NCBI GenBank assembly: GCA_006503535.1
Contig: QYRS01000007.1
Span: forward strand, 434,001-498,000
Reading direction: 5' to 3'
DNA from: Arthrinium phaeospermum
Taxonomy: Eukaryota; Ascomycota; Sordariomycetes; Amphisphaeriales; Apiosporaceae
DNA length: 64,000 nucleotides
This document shows positions 1 through 11,194 of the stretch, piece by piece (within the stretch, counting starts at the first letter, position 1; each line of letters opens with the position of its first letter). The notes below the pieces were generated by a model, which saw nothing but the letters and a program-made list of their open reading frames with translations, searched no databases and had not been told where the DNA came from. The translations under genes and the position numbers were made by a program.

Positions 1-1425
1 AGCGGTTCCGACGATAGAGCTGTGGCGGTAGCGGATGCCGAGCTGGGACGCGAAGCGGAACGCGTGGTTGCGGCGCGCCTCGTCGCCGAGGAGCCAGGGC
101 AGAACCCAGGGAGCCAGCAGGTTGCGGAAGAAGAGCCACAGCCAGCTTTGCGAGGCCGTCAGGTTGAACAACCAGTCGGACGATCCCAGGATCCGCAGGC
201 CGACGGGCCGGCGTTCCTCGTTATACGAGTCGAGGAAAGCGTCCGGCTGCTCGCCTCGGATAACGCGCGCGAGCTTCCAGCCCAGGTTGACCGAGTCTTG
301 GACTTATGAGACAGTTAGCAGCATGGCTACGACAGGGAGATACGGTAAGGGAAAGAGGGAATAATTGATTGAAAAGAAAGACTTACTTCCCGTGTTCATT
401 CCCTGCCCGCCGGCCGGCGAGTGGATATGCGCCGCATCCCCCGCCAGCAGCAAGCGCCCGTCGCGGTAGTTGGTGGAGACGCGGTGGTGCAACTTGAAGC
501 GGGTCATCCAGATGGGGTCGAAGAGCTCCCCGGCGGAGCCGCCAGGGACCATGTACTCGAGCCACTTCTGGAAGTCGCCGAGGACGGGCTCTTCCGTGGC
601 ACGGACGCCCGGCCGCGACGCCACGAGGCGTACGACGTCGTTCCCCAGGGGAAATAGCAGCAGCAGGCCGTACCGCATGCAGATCCGGAAGCGGTTGCGC
701 GGCATGGACGTGTTGCGGATGTGCGCGTCGCATAGGATGAAGTCTTGCGGGTACGCGTCGCCCTCGTAGGCGACCGCGGCCGCGTGCCGCACGACGCTGT
801 GCGCACCGTCCGCGCCGACGACGTATTTGGCGCGGACTATCTCTGTCTCTTGGGATTCGCTCTGGCCTTCGCGGCTGGCATCGCCTCGTGTTGACGACGC
901 CGACGAACTTGGCAGTGATGAGGACGGCGATGTCACCTTCCTCAAGGTCACCGTCACACCGTCAGCGTCTTGCACCACCGACGTCGCCTCAGTGCCGAAC
1001 TCGACGGCGCGGCCGTAGCGGGTGGCGAGGCAGTTGGCGAGGAAGCCCTCGGTCTCGCTCTGGGGCGCCAGAACGGTGTGGGGGAAGGCCGAGTCGCGAG
1101 TGGCGCGGAGGCCGCCGAGGTCGAGGTCGGCCGCCTTCTTGCCGTTAACGAAGATGGCGCCGCCCAGACCGAGGTTGCCGCGCTCGACGAGGCACTCAAC
1201 CGGGCCATGCCGGCCCATGAGCTCGAGACTGCGCGGCTGCAGGGCGAGGGCCTTGGACTTGTCGGACCGCTGGCCAATCTTGTCCACGATGCGGAAAGGG
1301 ATGCCCTGCGCCGCCAGCTCGAGGGCCATGGTGGTGCCCGTGGGCCCGCTGCCGATGATCAGGACGTCGGTGGTGGTCTGGGCCATAGCGGTAGCAGTAG
1401 TAGTAAGAGAGTCAATGGTAGGCAT
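1..1425 (-). CDS. FAD-dependent aromatic monooxygenase, 3'-truncated by window edge
   Basis: A group A (PHBH/phenol 2-monooxygenase-like) flavoprotein hydroxylase that would use NAD(P)H and O2 to hydroxylate an aromatic or polyketide-type substrate. The first exon (1425-387) carries the N-terminal Rossmann motif GSGPTG at about residues 26-31, the central GADGAHSVVR motif, and the second FAD motif LLLAGDAAHIHSPAGGQGMNTG split by an intron. Donor GTAAGT at 386 and acceptor at 303 (84 bp) join N-T-G to I-Q-D-S-V-N-L-G-W-K-L, the expected family sequence. Exon 2 (302-1) stays open to the edge and encodes the start of the C-terminal part, so the thioredoxin-like tail lies outside. An internal ATG at 1386 (MAQTTTDV) fits the family start better than the one at 1425. 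The substrate cannot be told from sequence. Confidence 0.88.
303..386 (-). other. intron in FAD monooxygenase gene
   Basis: GTAAGT donor and ATAAG acceptor; 84 bp. Removing it restores the conserved M-N-T-G-I-Q-D-S-V-N sequence of the FAD-binding region. Without splicing the frame stops within about 25 codons. Confidence 0.85.
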
Positions 1426-2793
1426 TCAGCATGGGAAGTATCAAAACTTTCTGAATGAGTTATCACATCTTGCATATGAACCAAGAAGATCACGGTGCTT
1501 GTTGGGAGTCCTACTTATACTTGCCCTTCGCGACGCGTTGTCGACCAAAGTTACACTCCATCGATTGGATTTCAGCGGCCGCGAGCCCCGATCTACACGA
1601 TGCCGACAGGCAATGAGTTGTGTGCCAGCTAGCTCAAATGGAACGCAGTCGGCGGTTCAACCTTTACGAGGCCCGACCTGCTTGTACCTAGTAGTCTGGA
1701 GAATCGGGGTCGCATAACTCAGCTGCGAAGTGCGTGGCCCAGTTTTCCCTCCCATGAGGGCATGACGCCGGCTTTACGACTCGACAGCCTCTCACATTGC
1801 ATCAGTGACACGCCAATGCGGGGCGAGATCCTTCTTAGGTTCTGAAACATCGCTCCTCGCTCTAGGTCAGTAGTGCGGTCTGTAGACAGCGACTAGTATC
1901 AGTCGATCTTGATACATGGCATATCGTGACACCCGCGTTGTGTAATCAGTTGCGTTTTAGTGCGGTTGGGGAGACATCCATCTTCTGGTCGCGGTTCCGG
2001 AAGAGACTCGGCCTTCCGTGGGTCGGCACCGAATGACGGATGTCAACAAGTCATTCGCATTTCCCATGAAAGACGACGCCGTGATACCGGGCCCCGGTGT
2101 GATTGCTTTGATGCCTGGGACGCGCCGAGGGCAAGACGAAGGATACGGGTGGCAGGCAAGGTTACTCAAGTCGGCGCGCATGGTGCTTCTTCTGCAGGTT
2201 AGCTGCAGTCTGCACCCCTCCGAAACAGGAAAAAGCGCCAAAAGACTTCGGCCGAGATGCATATGCTAGACAGGTCAATCTGCTTACTTGCCGGATTCAT
2301 TCGGTATCGCTGGACAAATCATCTAAGCACATACCTATCGTCTGACTAATCCATCCATCTGGGTTGGCTGTGAGGAAATTGTCTGAACAGGAAGGAACGA
2401 GGTTTCCACAAGATTAGGTATGTAGGCAGGCTGGTTTATCCCCGAAAACGCTTGGGCCATCCTCCCACTTCTCCGAAGCTTCCAAGCCTCCTAGCCTCTC
2501 CTTTAGGTCTTGCCCATTCCTACTGCCTACCAAAACAAACTTCTTTCAAGTCGATCCGACATGAATCTTCGTCATTACGGGTTTAGGGATGTTATCCCCG
2601 TAGTCGCCGTCAGGTCAGTAAATGCAGAGAAATGACGGCGCTTAGGATGAAGTGTATGACGCCTGTATATAAGGAGATGAGATGTGCAATGCAAGCAATG
2701 AGAGACCATACAAGATCCAAACCCCCTCTGCACTGAAGTCCAGTTTCAGTACAACTACACTCTTTGGAGTTGCATAGTATAACAGCAATCACC
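1426..2793. other. divergent intergenic region, no gene seen
   Basis: About 1.37 kb between the monooxygenase start and the SDR start. Open frames here are short and overlap one another on both strands without recognisable domains. A TATA-like site near 2664 probably belongs to the SDR. The rest is treated as promoter and spacer. Confidence 0.5.
2664..2672 (+). promoter_or_regulatory. TATA-like element upstream of SDR
   Basis: The sequence gtatataag lies about 125 bp before the SDR ATG at 2794, a plausible TATA position for a fungal promoter with a short leader. This rests on sequence pattern only. Confidence 0.4.
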
Positions 2794-3786
2794 ATGTCCA
2801 ACTATCTGATAACCGGCACCTCCAAGGGCCTGGGCCTCTGCCTGGTTAAGGAGCTCCTGAAGCGCCCCGCGTCCAGCGTCGGCCTCATCTTCGCCACTAC
2901 GCGCAGTGCCCCCACGCCTGCCCTTCAAAAGACCATTGACGAGTCGTCCGGTCGTGTCGTAAATATCATCGTCAACCCCGTCGACATTGAGAGCGTCAAA
3001 GCCGCACTTCCTGTGGTGGAAAAGCATCTGGGCGGCGCAGGCCTCGATGTCCTCATTAACAACGTGGGCAGTGGCCCCTTCGCCAACGGGATAAAAAATA
3101 TGTACGTGCTGTTCATCGCCGAGCGCCCGCAGCAATTCCGGCACCACTACGACCACCAATATACTGACAGCCAAAACAGGGACAATCTCGCAGAGATCTT
3201 CAACATCAACGTGATGAGCGTGCAGAACATGACGACCGTCTTCCTGCCCCTGCTCGAACGGGGCCAGCTGAAGAAGGTCGCCAACATGTCGACGACCGTC
3301 AGCTCCTTCGCCTACCAGGACGTCTTCGCCCGGCTGCCCGCGCCGGCCTACAAGGTCACCAAGGCCGCGCTCAACATGCTCACGCTGCAGTGGGGCATGG
3401 AGTACCGCGACAAGGGCTTCACCATCTTTGGTGTCTCTCCCGGTGTAAGTGCCTCTCCTTTTCTTTCTCCGCCCCCTTTCCCGTCACCTACGCGAAATCG
3501 CACTCTCCTCGTTCACCTTTGCCAATGCGATTTCCGATGATGAAGTGATGAGAGGCGGACATCAAGGCAGCATTAGCTCATACTAACCAATCCGCGGTTC
3601 TAGTGGTGTAAGACGGACCTGGGCGGCGATGCTGCCAACCTGGAGCCCGAGCAGGGCGCCGAGGCCGCCATGAAAGTAATTGATTCGGCTGGGGATGCAG
3701 AGATAGGAAGGATGATCAACATCCGTCTAGAAGGCTACGAAGACGGGCCGGGCGACCGTTACCAGGGCGGAGCTGTACCGTGGTGA
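2794..3786 (+). CDS. short-chain dehydrogenase/reductase (SDR)
   Basis: NAD(P)-dependent classical-type SDR of 251 residues in three exons: 2794-3101, 3180-3444 and 3604-3786. The start ATG has an ACC context and begins MSNYLITG. The cofactor motif TGTSKGLG sits at about residues 8-15, the NNVG motif follows beta-4, and the catalytic Ser...YKVTK segment is near residue 180. Introns are 78 bp (GTACGT/ACAG) and 159 bp (GTAAGT/CTAG). The second join gives S-P-G-W-C-K-T-D-L-G-G, the expected loop after the catalytic helix. The SPG...KTD arrangement resembles the small fungal sniffer/C-factor-like SDRs that reduce carbonyls. The substrate is unknown. Confidence 0.88.
3102..3179 (+). other. intron 1 of SDR
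   Basis: GTACGT donor and AACAG acceptor, 78 bp. The join reads N-G-I-K-N-M-D-N-L-A-E-I-F and keeps the SDR fold continuous. Confidence 0.8.
3445..3603 (+). other. intron 2 of SDR
   Basis: GTAAGT donor and TTCTAG acceptor, 159 bp. The join restores the SPG-W-C-K-T-D motif and leads to an in-frame TGA at 3784-3786. Confidence 0.8.
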
Positions 3787-5047
3787 TGAATACAGGTTCT
3801 GGCTACGGCACCTCCACTACAAGCAATGGCCCAGGGCCCCGGCTGGTACTTGCTTTTTTACCGCGCCGGGCTTATTGAAAGAAAATCAAGTCAGTTAACC
3901 AGATTTTGGTGATGACTTAGCTGACGCAGGAGCTACTCATGTGGTGAAACCTGACCATACGACGATGATGCTATATATGGATGCTCGTAGGGTCCCTTGA
4001 TGACTGTCCCTGGCCAGGACCGGGTTTCTCATATTCGAGCGCAGCATCAAAGATGGCCCCGTCGCGTGCAGGCACGAACTTGAAGTCCAGAACGGTGCCA
4101 ACTGATATAGTTTCGGCGCTCGGATCGGATGCTCTGTCGTGGGCAAGATCCTGGACTAGATGACCAGCTAGATGCAGGTAACACGCACACACACAAACAC
4201 TCACCAGAAGCTCACAGCAAGCAGAGAAGCAGACTCAAGCTGACTTCAAGAAGATATCGCATTCTTTCAATGACTCGAATTGAACGCCAAGTTGGTGAGG
4301 GCGACCGAGTCGCGTCCTCGTTGATACGCCGTAACATGGCTTGCATGTCCAGTGGTTGAAAGCCATGCGATTCGACACCTAAAGTACCCTGCATATAGTT
4401 GTGAATTCAAGCCATGCTTATGCTTCCCAGCCAATAATCTTATAATGCTCGGGGGTTTCCTTTACAGGTTTCACAGCGTCTGGTGTTGATGCTGTGGCTG
4501 CCTTTCACCGACAGACTCGCTTGACCGGTTGTCGGCAACATCTACATGAATGAAGGATCGAGTGATGCATTGGGCGTGGATCGAGCTCTTATACCAAGCT
4601 TCAATCAAGAAAACTTATGATAGCAATCTGATTAATCATCATCTAAGCCATCCAAGCCCAGTAGAATTTGTTATCTGTACCTAGTGAAGATAAAAAAGAG
4701 AAACAGGAGAAAGTGGATTGCGCCAACCAGCCCGAGCTGTCTTATAATGAATCGTTCTAGGCCCCAACCCAAACTCCAAGCCAGCTTTTAGGATAGAAAC
4801 TCTTCTTCGAAACAGGACATGCCTTCCTCGTACCTACACGCTTTCGTGCATTCACCTCGAGCGCAGCCCTGTAGAACGCCTGTGGTGAAGCTCGATGGAC
4901 CGAGAGAGTGATACTGGAAGGGAAATGGACTAGCCATCGCTCCAATGTGTCCACAGAGAGAGCACACGGGCAGTGGCTCACTTTGTTAGATCCCTATCAT
5001 CACTCAATCGAATCCCCGACCTATACCCTCCCCGTCATTCAGGCTCC
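3787..5047. other. intergenic region with an unassigned possible exon pair on the minus strand
   Basis: About 1.26 kb with no recognisable gene. On the minus strand two open segments (about 4394-4212 and 4204-3971) lie around a candidate GTCAG...CATCTAG intron. Their composition looks more protein-like than the surroundings (for example G-F-Q-P-L-D and D-F-K-F-V-P-A-R), but no start, upstream exon or domain could be assigned. They may be a remnant of an older gene. Nothing else is visible. Confidence 0.3.
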
Positions 5048-5254
5048 TCAGTGGTGGTGAGAGTGGTGATACACCTTCTTCCCGCCCGCGCCGCTGCTGC
5101 CAGTCGAGGAGGACCCCTGGGCCTGACCGCCCTCGTCTCCCCTCGTCGCTGTGAGCCAGCCCGAGCAGGCCTCGCGACGTCCGGGCGCCATGGCGCTTGA
5201 TGATACTGACGAGGTAGCGGTAGCAGAGGCTTGGGCGCTGTGACTCTGGGGCAT
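5048..5254 (-). CDS. small Ser/Gly-rich protein with histidine tail
   Basis: A 68-residue frame starting MPQSHSAQ and ending K-K-V-Y-H-H-S-H-H-H. It is rich in Ser, Ala and Gly and has no signal peptide or membrane segment. Support is indirect: the minus-strand DNA upstream of the ATG is a CA/CT-rich stretch like a fungal 5' leader ending in CATC-ATG, and a TATA-like CATATAAG lies about 300 bp upstream. The frame stays open further upstream to 5455, but that extension looks like leader rather than protein. The clustered histidines could bind metal. No family was recognised, and it could still be a chance frame. Confidence 0.42.
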   Translation of the reverse strand: MPQSHSAQASATATSSVSSSAMAPGRREACSGWLTATRGDEGGQAQGSSSTGSSGAGGKKVYHHSHHH

Positions 5255-5443
5255 GATGACGGAAGTGTTGGCTGTGATTGTGTACAGTTTATGGACTGCG
5301 CAGTAGATGTTCGTTGCCGCGGAAGGCGACTCTGATGTTGTCGGACTGGGAGTTGAATTGGAGTGTATGTGTCTTTCTGTGAGAATGAACGCAAACGTTG
5401 ATGGTGTATACTCAAGGAACTGTGTGCGCTCAATGATATGTTT

Positions 5444-5459
5444 GAAGTTGATCAACTTC
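5444..5459. repeat. perfect 16-bp palindrome
   Basis: gaagttgatcaacttc is its own reverse complement with no spacer. It lies in the presumed 5' leader or promoter of the small His-tailed gene and could be a dimeric regulator site or an mRNA hairpin. Confidence 0.6.
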
Positions 5460-7059
5460 GAGCAGTGTCAGAAGATTAAGAGAGGACTTTGCCTTTGAGT
5501 CTGCAAATCCCACAACAGCAAAGGAAAACGAAGAGCCAGAGCATAGGCGCTTATATGCCAATCCGTCTTCACGTGTATCACGCCCTCTCTCTCTCACTAT
5601 CGTTTCAGCGTAGCCACCTTCACCGTCACGCCATTCATCCCACATGGCCCGCGGCCCCCTTCCACAGCCTCCCGGGCCGCTTATGCGCCTGATTTCCCAG
5701 CCTGCCCAGTCAGGCAAACAAGGCACGAACGTAAAAAGTGCAGCAAAAGGAGGCTCGGCCCTAACGAGACGAATAGGAACCGCCGAAGACTCTCCATCTT
5801 GTGTATGCGTGTGTGTGCGTGTGTGTGTAGCAGCAGCAGCGATAGCCCCCGAGCTGAGTCAGCTTCGAGAACAACACCGCACCGCACCACCACACCACAC
5901 CGGTGAGCGAGCGACATGACGAGGTAGTTCTTTTTCTCGCCAATGACCTGGCCGCTCCGTATCGCGTGGTTCAGTTCACCTACCTCTTGCGAGCGAGAAC
6001 CGGTGTGGGGGCCATCAGACAGATAGACGTCGCCGCTCATTAGGCAGGCAGGCTCACTCACCCACTCGTACTTTACACAGGGCTGAGGTAATACAAGAAA
6101 AAAAAAGAAGGCTTGGCAGCTTCGGTTCGGCCCAAGGAAAGAAGGGCGGTGAAGGTACGTTTTTTGTTTCCAATCACCCACCCACGCTCGTTTCACGCAA
6201 CGTACATAGCTGAGCTCGGCTGGGCTGGGTTGGCGAACGGGCGGGGGAATAGGCAGGAGTGATAGGCGGCGCGCGGCAGCTAGGGTTTATCTCTTGGTCC
6301 GCCCTGGTTCGCATCTGACATGCATAAACTATTTGGAGTTCAGCAATGACTCAGGGCGAGCGAGAGTGGCAGGTGGGGGTTTGCAGCAGCGCCGAACCAA
6401 GTGTCAGGTTACAGGCACAGGCAGGTCTAGTCCCGACAGCTCAATGCCGCGGCAATGCATAACAGTACACACATGGCACCGCACAGGAGATTACGTACGT
6501 CGAGTCCAGGAAGGGACAAAGTTCGAAAGTGATACATTACAAAGTTCTTCTCCCCTCTCCCTATCTCTCTTACTCTTCGTCGGTGGCTGAGCGAAGCTCA
6601 CCACCCGTTACATGCTGCTACTTATGTATGATAACCAATGATAACCCGAATTCCAAAACATCAAGGGGGAAGCACAACCAGCCCAACACCCCGAACGCCT
6701 TTTGGGATTGGTCACAGGCAAACCGCCCCCCCTTTCCCATAAATCTATGAGAGAAACTTGCCACCTATGATTTCCACCCCCCCGTACCAACGCCAGCCAT
6801 GTCCTTTGGTTCTTTTCGTACAGTAACAGTAAGTTCAAATCGAATACATGTATAACCAAAGACAGCCCCGCATTTGTATATGCAGGCCTCCTGAACACCA
6901 TATACGGGGAACCATTCCGTTGTGAAACCCATATATCATCCAGTCAGCCAATGTACGCCCGATCTGTTAGCCCTTGGTGGTGAGGTGGGCATTGCCACGA
7001 GGCAGTAAGATCGCCTCGTCGCTTCGAAACCAGGACTCGCTTGGAAGGTATTGCCTGCC
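5460..7059. other. gene-poor spacer with simple-sequence tracts
   Basis: About 1.6 kb without a convincing gene. It contains a (CT)n tract near 5585-5600, a (GT)n microsatellite followed by (AGC)n at about 5800-5840, and pyrimidine-rich stretches. The 171-codon minus-strand frame over 5681-6196 is largely a translation of these repeats. The right half probably holds the 3' untranslated region of the membrane-protein gene. Confidence 0.45.
5547..5555 (-). promoter_or_regulatory. TATA-like element for the small His-tailed gene
   Basis: On the minus strand the sequence reads GGCATATAAG, about 295 bp upstream of the candidate ATG at 5254. A long CA-rich leader would separate the two. Pattern-based only. 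Confidence 0.3.
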
Positions 7060-8939
7060 TTAAGAGTGCCACCGGCTCTCCGCAATCAGCCGCTCGTTGC
7101 CTCCCCCGCCACCTACGGCCTGTCTTTTATTGCTTGCAGAACCGTACAGCATCTCCATCAGCTTCCCCTTCTGTCGCGCCCGCACCCCGTCGAGGTACCC
7201 GCCCACGTCCTCGAGCCCCCGGATCTGGTCCTCGAGCGTCAGCGTGCTAGAGTTGACGCTGCGCACCAGCGGGCTCACGAGCTTGCGCCGCAGGCTCTCG
7301 AGGTTCGCCTTGAGCGTCAGCAGCTTGCCGTTGTGCTCCACCAAGATCCCCTTGTTCCGCACCGTCTTCTCCCGCACGTTCTGCAGGAGCTGCCGGTTCT
7401 GCTCGTACTTGCGAATCTCTCCCGCGTTCGGGCCCAGCAGCCGCGTCCACAGCGACGATAGCAGGTCCGCGTGCTTGTCGTCCTGTATGGACGACTCGCG
7501 CACCACCGTGCGCCCGAGGTTAAGAAACTGTCGGTCGATGGCTTCGAATAGGCCGAAGAGCGCGAGGCTGTGCTGCAGCTCGTTGTTGATGGCGTCCTCC
7601 AGGACGCTTAGGAACTCGGTGAAGGTGCGCTGGAGAGTGGCGTGCGTCCGTTGCGGTTTGCTCATGCCGAACACCAAGCTGACGGCATGGCCCAGCCTTG
7701 TCGGCGCGCCACTTGCGTCTTCTAACACCCCCGCATTGCAAAGTAAGTTGTGGATATTGGCAAAGGCCGTAGCCAGGGGTGGACTGGGGACGGATTGGAG
7801 CTGAGTCAATTCGCGACGAGCCCAATCCATAACAAGAAGGATGCCATCGACGTCACCATCGACGTTGGCAAAGAATTTGGTAAGCTCGATGGCTAGCGTC
7901 TTGAGGGAGTCGCTGAGCTCATCAAGCGACTTGACGATGGTGGGGGCGCTCGTCATATTAGAACTGCGCACACTCTCGCCAAGGTCCCAGACCGCCACGC
8001 CGGTCGCCTGCAGGTCGCCCACTTGCGACACCCCGTTTTCGGAGTAGTATATGAGAGGCTCAAATGAGCGCGCGAGGCCGGCGACTTTGACGAGGTCGGG
8101 GACCGGGCGCTGATTGGCGGGCGCAAAGAGGTTGCGCATGGCCGCTATGGAAAGCGATGCGACGAGCGTCGCCAGAATGAGGTTCGCCCACGAGCTAGTA
8201 ATGAACCCGAACTTGTTGCGCACGAAGGCGATGGCAGTCTCGATGGGTTCGGTGCGCTGCTGGATATCTGCGCGCACAGCGAAGCGTATATCTGAACTCG
8301 CATGAGCTTCCATACCCACTCCATCATGCCATTATGCATGTATCGCAACGGTCACAAGAACTTACAGTTGTCTTTAGCAACTTCTGGCGACATGGACGTC
8401 ATTATACTTTGACGATGCGCATCGTTTTTGATGCTTTTCATAGGTGAGCTGCCTAGCGACTTCAATTTGATCAGAGTCTCTTCCTCGTCGGTATCGCGCT
8501 CTGGCGTCCGGCCCTTTTCGGGGCTGAGCGACCCCGTCGGCAGGCGCGTGCGAATGGCGCGGCGCAGGACATCGTCATTCTCCTCGACGTCCTCGTCGTC
8601 AATGTCGTCGCATGGTTGCTGCCAGTCCGGGCGGCCGAAGCCGAGGCCCATAGGGTTGCCGTCGGACCTACGCCAGCTACCGAAGTCGCGATCACCGTTT
8701 CCCATCCGCCTCCACGCCGGGGGACTGTAGCCGCCGCCAGATAGAGACGACGCCGCGTCCATTAGGTCGCTGGTCACGCTCTCTTGATCGAGGTCGTCGG
8801 TGTGCATCGACGACCGGGCGAACCCCGAGTGATGCGACGGGTACCGGACGAAGGACGGCGGCAGCGTCGGGGGCGGAGTGGGAAGCGCGTGAAAGTCGTC
8901 GAGAGAAGCGTCGACCTGATGGGGATCGTATGTCGTCAT
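7060..8939 (-). CDS. fungal membrane protein of unknown function
   Basis: Two exons, 8939-8366 and 8291-7060, encode 601 residues from the ATG beginning MTTYDPHQ. The intron has a GTAAGT donor and TTCAG acceptor, and the join gives A-K-D-N-Y-I-R-F-A-V-R-A. The N-terminal third is acidic, Pro/Ser-rich and predicted disordered. One hydrophobic segment (ASWANLILATLVASLSIAAM-like) follows the join, and the rest is long amphipathic helix with coiled-coil character, ending in a Gly-rich patch and E-S-R-W-H-S. The layout suggests a single-pass protein with a helical lumenal or cytosolic domain. No family was recognised with confidence. A second frame overlapping the 5' end (8692-9465) may supply its true N-terminus. 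Confidence 0.72.
8292..8365 (-). other. intron in membrane-protein gene
   Basis: GTAAGT donor and GTTCAG acceptor, 74 bp. It joins two long frames with compatible phases (574 nt and 1232 nt). Confidence 0.8.
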
Positions 8940-9465
8940 CGCCGGGGATTTCTTTGGGGCGGAACTCGGAGTGGGTTTTCTTGCTGGTGGATTTGCTGGA
9001 GCTGCGCCGGGACGGCGAGGGGGTTGTCGTGGGGCCCGAGAAGAAGCGTTTCAGGCCGTTGCGCTTGGGAGTGGTGAAGGGCTCGGCAGGCGCGCGGTCG
9101 CGGTCGTTGTGCGCAAAGTCTGTCAATTGCAGGAGAGGGTGGTCCTGCTGCGGCAAGGCAGGGAGGGCCTTTTGTCTCCGGTACTTGTTGTTGTTGTAGT
9201 GGCGGTCATGCAAGAGGGGCGGTGTTGTTGGTGGTGCCGGGAGTGTTTGGGTTTGGGGCAGGCCTCGAGGCGCAAACAGCCGGAAGCGGGGAATCGGCAG
9301 GATACTGGGCAAGCGCAACGAGGGGATCGGAAGGCCGCCGCCAATGATGAGATAGAAGACCAGGAAGACGAAGCCCAAGACTAGCGAGGTGATGAAGGTG
9401 CTGGGTGCGATCGATACATTCAATAGTGTGAAATGCACGTGATTGTGGACAGAGATCAGCGACAT
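8692..9465 (-). CDS. overlapping upstream frame with N-terminal membrane segment
   Basis: A 257-codon frame on the same strand as the membrane-protein gene but in another phase, overlapping its first 248 bp. It encodes an N-terminal hydrophobic helix (FITSLVLGFVFLVFYLIIGG) and then a basic, Pro/Ser/Arg-rich linker. The first 170 or so codons look coding, while the last part past 8939 looks like a shadow of the downstream frame. The likeliest readings are an unrecognised intron or a one-base error that would fuse this segment to the 601-residue protein. A separate short gene is also possible. No donor/acceptor pair could be chosen with confidence. Confidence 0.4.
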   Translation of the reverse strand: MSLISVHNHVHFTLLNVSIAPSTFITSLVLGFVFLVFYLIIGGGLPIPSLRLPSILPIPRFRLFAPRGLPQTQTLPAPPTTPPLLHDRHYNNNKYRRQKALPALPQQDHPLLQLTDFAHNDRDRAPAEPFTTPKRNGLKRFFSGPTTTPSPSRRSSSKSTSKKTHSEFRPKEIPGDDDIRSPSGRRFSRRLSRASHSAPDAAAVLRPVPVASLGVRPVVDAHRRPRSRERDQRPNGRGVVSIWRRLQSPGVEADGKR

Positions 9466-11194
9466 TGAACCTGGGGACCAGAAATGCGCTGCCCGGGTGG
9501 TGGTGACTTGCGACCCTTGGTTGCGCTTGTATAGTCAATCCGATAAGACGGCCGGCAGGTCGGGGAATCTCATTGGTGACGCGATGATGGGGTCACGGGG
9601 GGTCACAGGGTCTGGTTTCAGAACGAGGATCGATATGTAGCAAAGCAAAGCAAGCAGATAGCAGGTAGCAAAGTAACAGCAGGTGCAGGTAAGCAAGCTG
9701 ACCTCTTTCAATACTCCGGCAGGCGGGGATTGATATGTAGATTGGTGATAGTGGGGGAGGGGAGAGGGAGGAGCCGAGCGAACAACGGTTTCCGCAAAGA
9801 CTCGCAACCTTGTCTATTGGGCAGCGATAAGGACAAGATGAGTTACAGTAGGTAGGAGAAAGATGTAGTAGGAAAGGTCGATGCAGAAGACGAAATCGAG
9901 AGGTTGGTAAAGTGCGGGATGCGGGCAGCGGGATGGTGGTGTGGTGCTTGTCTTAGCCAGCAGCCCGCCAGCCAATCACCCGGCCCCGAACAAGTAACCA
10001 TCCCAGACCATCCCCAGCCAATGTAAGGGCCTCCCCTGTAGCGTGCCCATGGGTTTCACTCGCCCTGGATGGGCAAAGAGCAAAGAGCAGGCATGGCAGA
10101 CCCGCGAGGCCCGCGAGGGGGGGCGAGCTACCAGCCCTGCTGTGGAATGCAGCTCGACTAATTATAACCCGGCACAGATGACGACGAGAAGGAGGGAGGC
10201 TCGTCTGCCAAAACGACGAGGCGACACTCGACCTCGACTCCTCGACAAGAGCCAAGTGGGAATAAGGTAGAAATTTGAGAGAGGCTAATTGACATACACC
10301 TCCTACAGGTATACGGTGAGACAGGCATGCATGAATACTAGTCAAATAGGTCGGCGTACTACTACGGTCTAAGATATCAAGATCAATGCTCTGTCTCACC
10401 CCTCCATAAGCCGCCCTTTGCTTGCTGCACTCTAGGTTACCCTGCTCCCCCACCCGTCACATTTCTGCAGGTGTTCTGCCCTTATTTGCCTGGGTGGCTG
10501 CCAAATCTACATGATCCTTATCGAGCGAGAGTGCGGCGTTGCTGCAAGCTCTTTAGCCAGACATACGACACAGCATCAGCATCAGTAATAAGACGAGTCG
10601 AGTACTACTAGAAACCCACGTCCGAGTCATTGCCAACGACAATTAATTACCCCGCCCTGCCCGCCGCCCGTCTGTCTGCAACGTCGCGCTTTCGCTCCAC
10701 ACTCTCCGTCACCCATCAGTCCATCATTGGCTGACATCATCTAGCGCGATGAGCATGGGAACAACATCGACCGAGGGGCCCAATCAGGTCCAAGGAGCAG
10801 TGACAGTTGTTTACACAACCAGCTTTCAAAGGTCAGGCAATTTCATCAATTCGCTCCGACTTCACCAATTGAATCGTCATGAGGTATCGTAAGGTACATA
10901 CATGTAAGCAAGTTCAACAAAACAACGCCAGCCCAACCTGCGTCCCCTCCTCCTTTCTGTCCACTACTACCCCCTTCCCCTCCTCTGCTGCCTCCTGATG
11001 GTATATCATACCCCTAAACCTTTGATTGCTGCCGGGTCAATTCCGGGGCCCTAAAGTCACAATTGTTGGAATATGTCTAGGGTCGCAACAAAAACCCCGT
11101 TCTCCGCACATCAGCGCCTGATCCTGAACTTGGCCAAGGCCTTTGCCCGGGGGCTCGGTGCACGTGACGGATCCGTGCCGAAACAGAGACGCTC
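9466..11194. other. intergenic spacer, no gene seen
   Basis: About 1.7 kb between the membrane-protein frame and the 3' end of the USP gene. It contains repeated GCAAAGCAAGCAG-like runs near 9640-9700 and (CAGCAT)n near 10570, and no frame with domain content. It presumably holds a promoter, untranslated regions and spacer. Confidence 0.45.

Noticed and set aside
1957..2269. Overlapping frames in the monooxygenase/SDR spacer
   Set aside because: Short, on both strands and without domains or splice signals.
5681..6196. 171-codon minus-strand frame
   Set aside because: Mostly a translation of GT/CA repeats and low-complexity DNA, with no domain.
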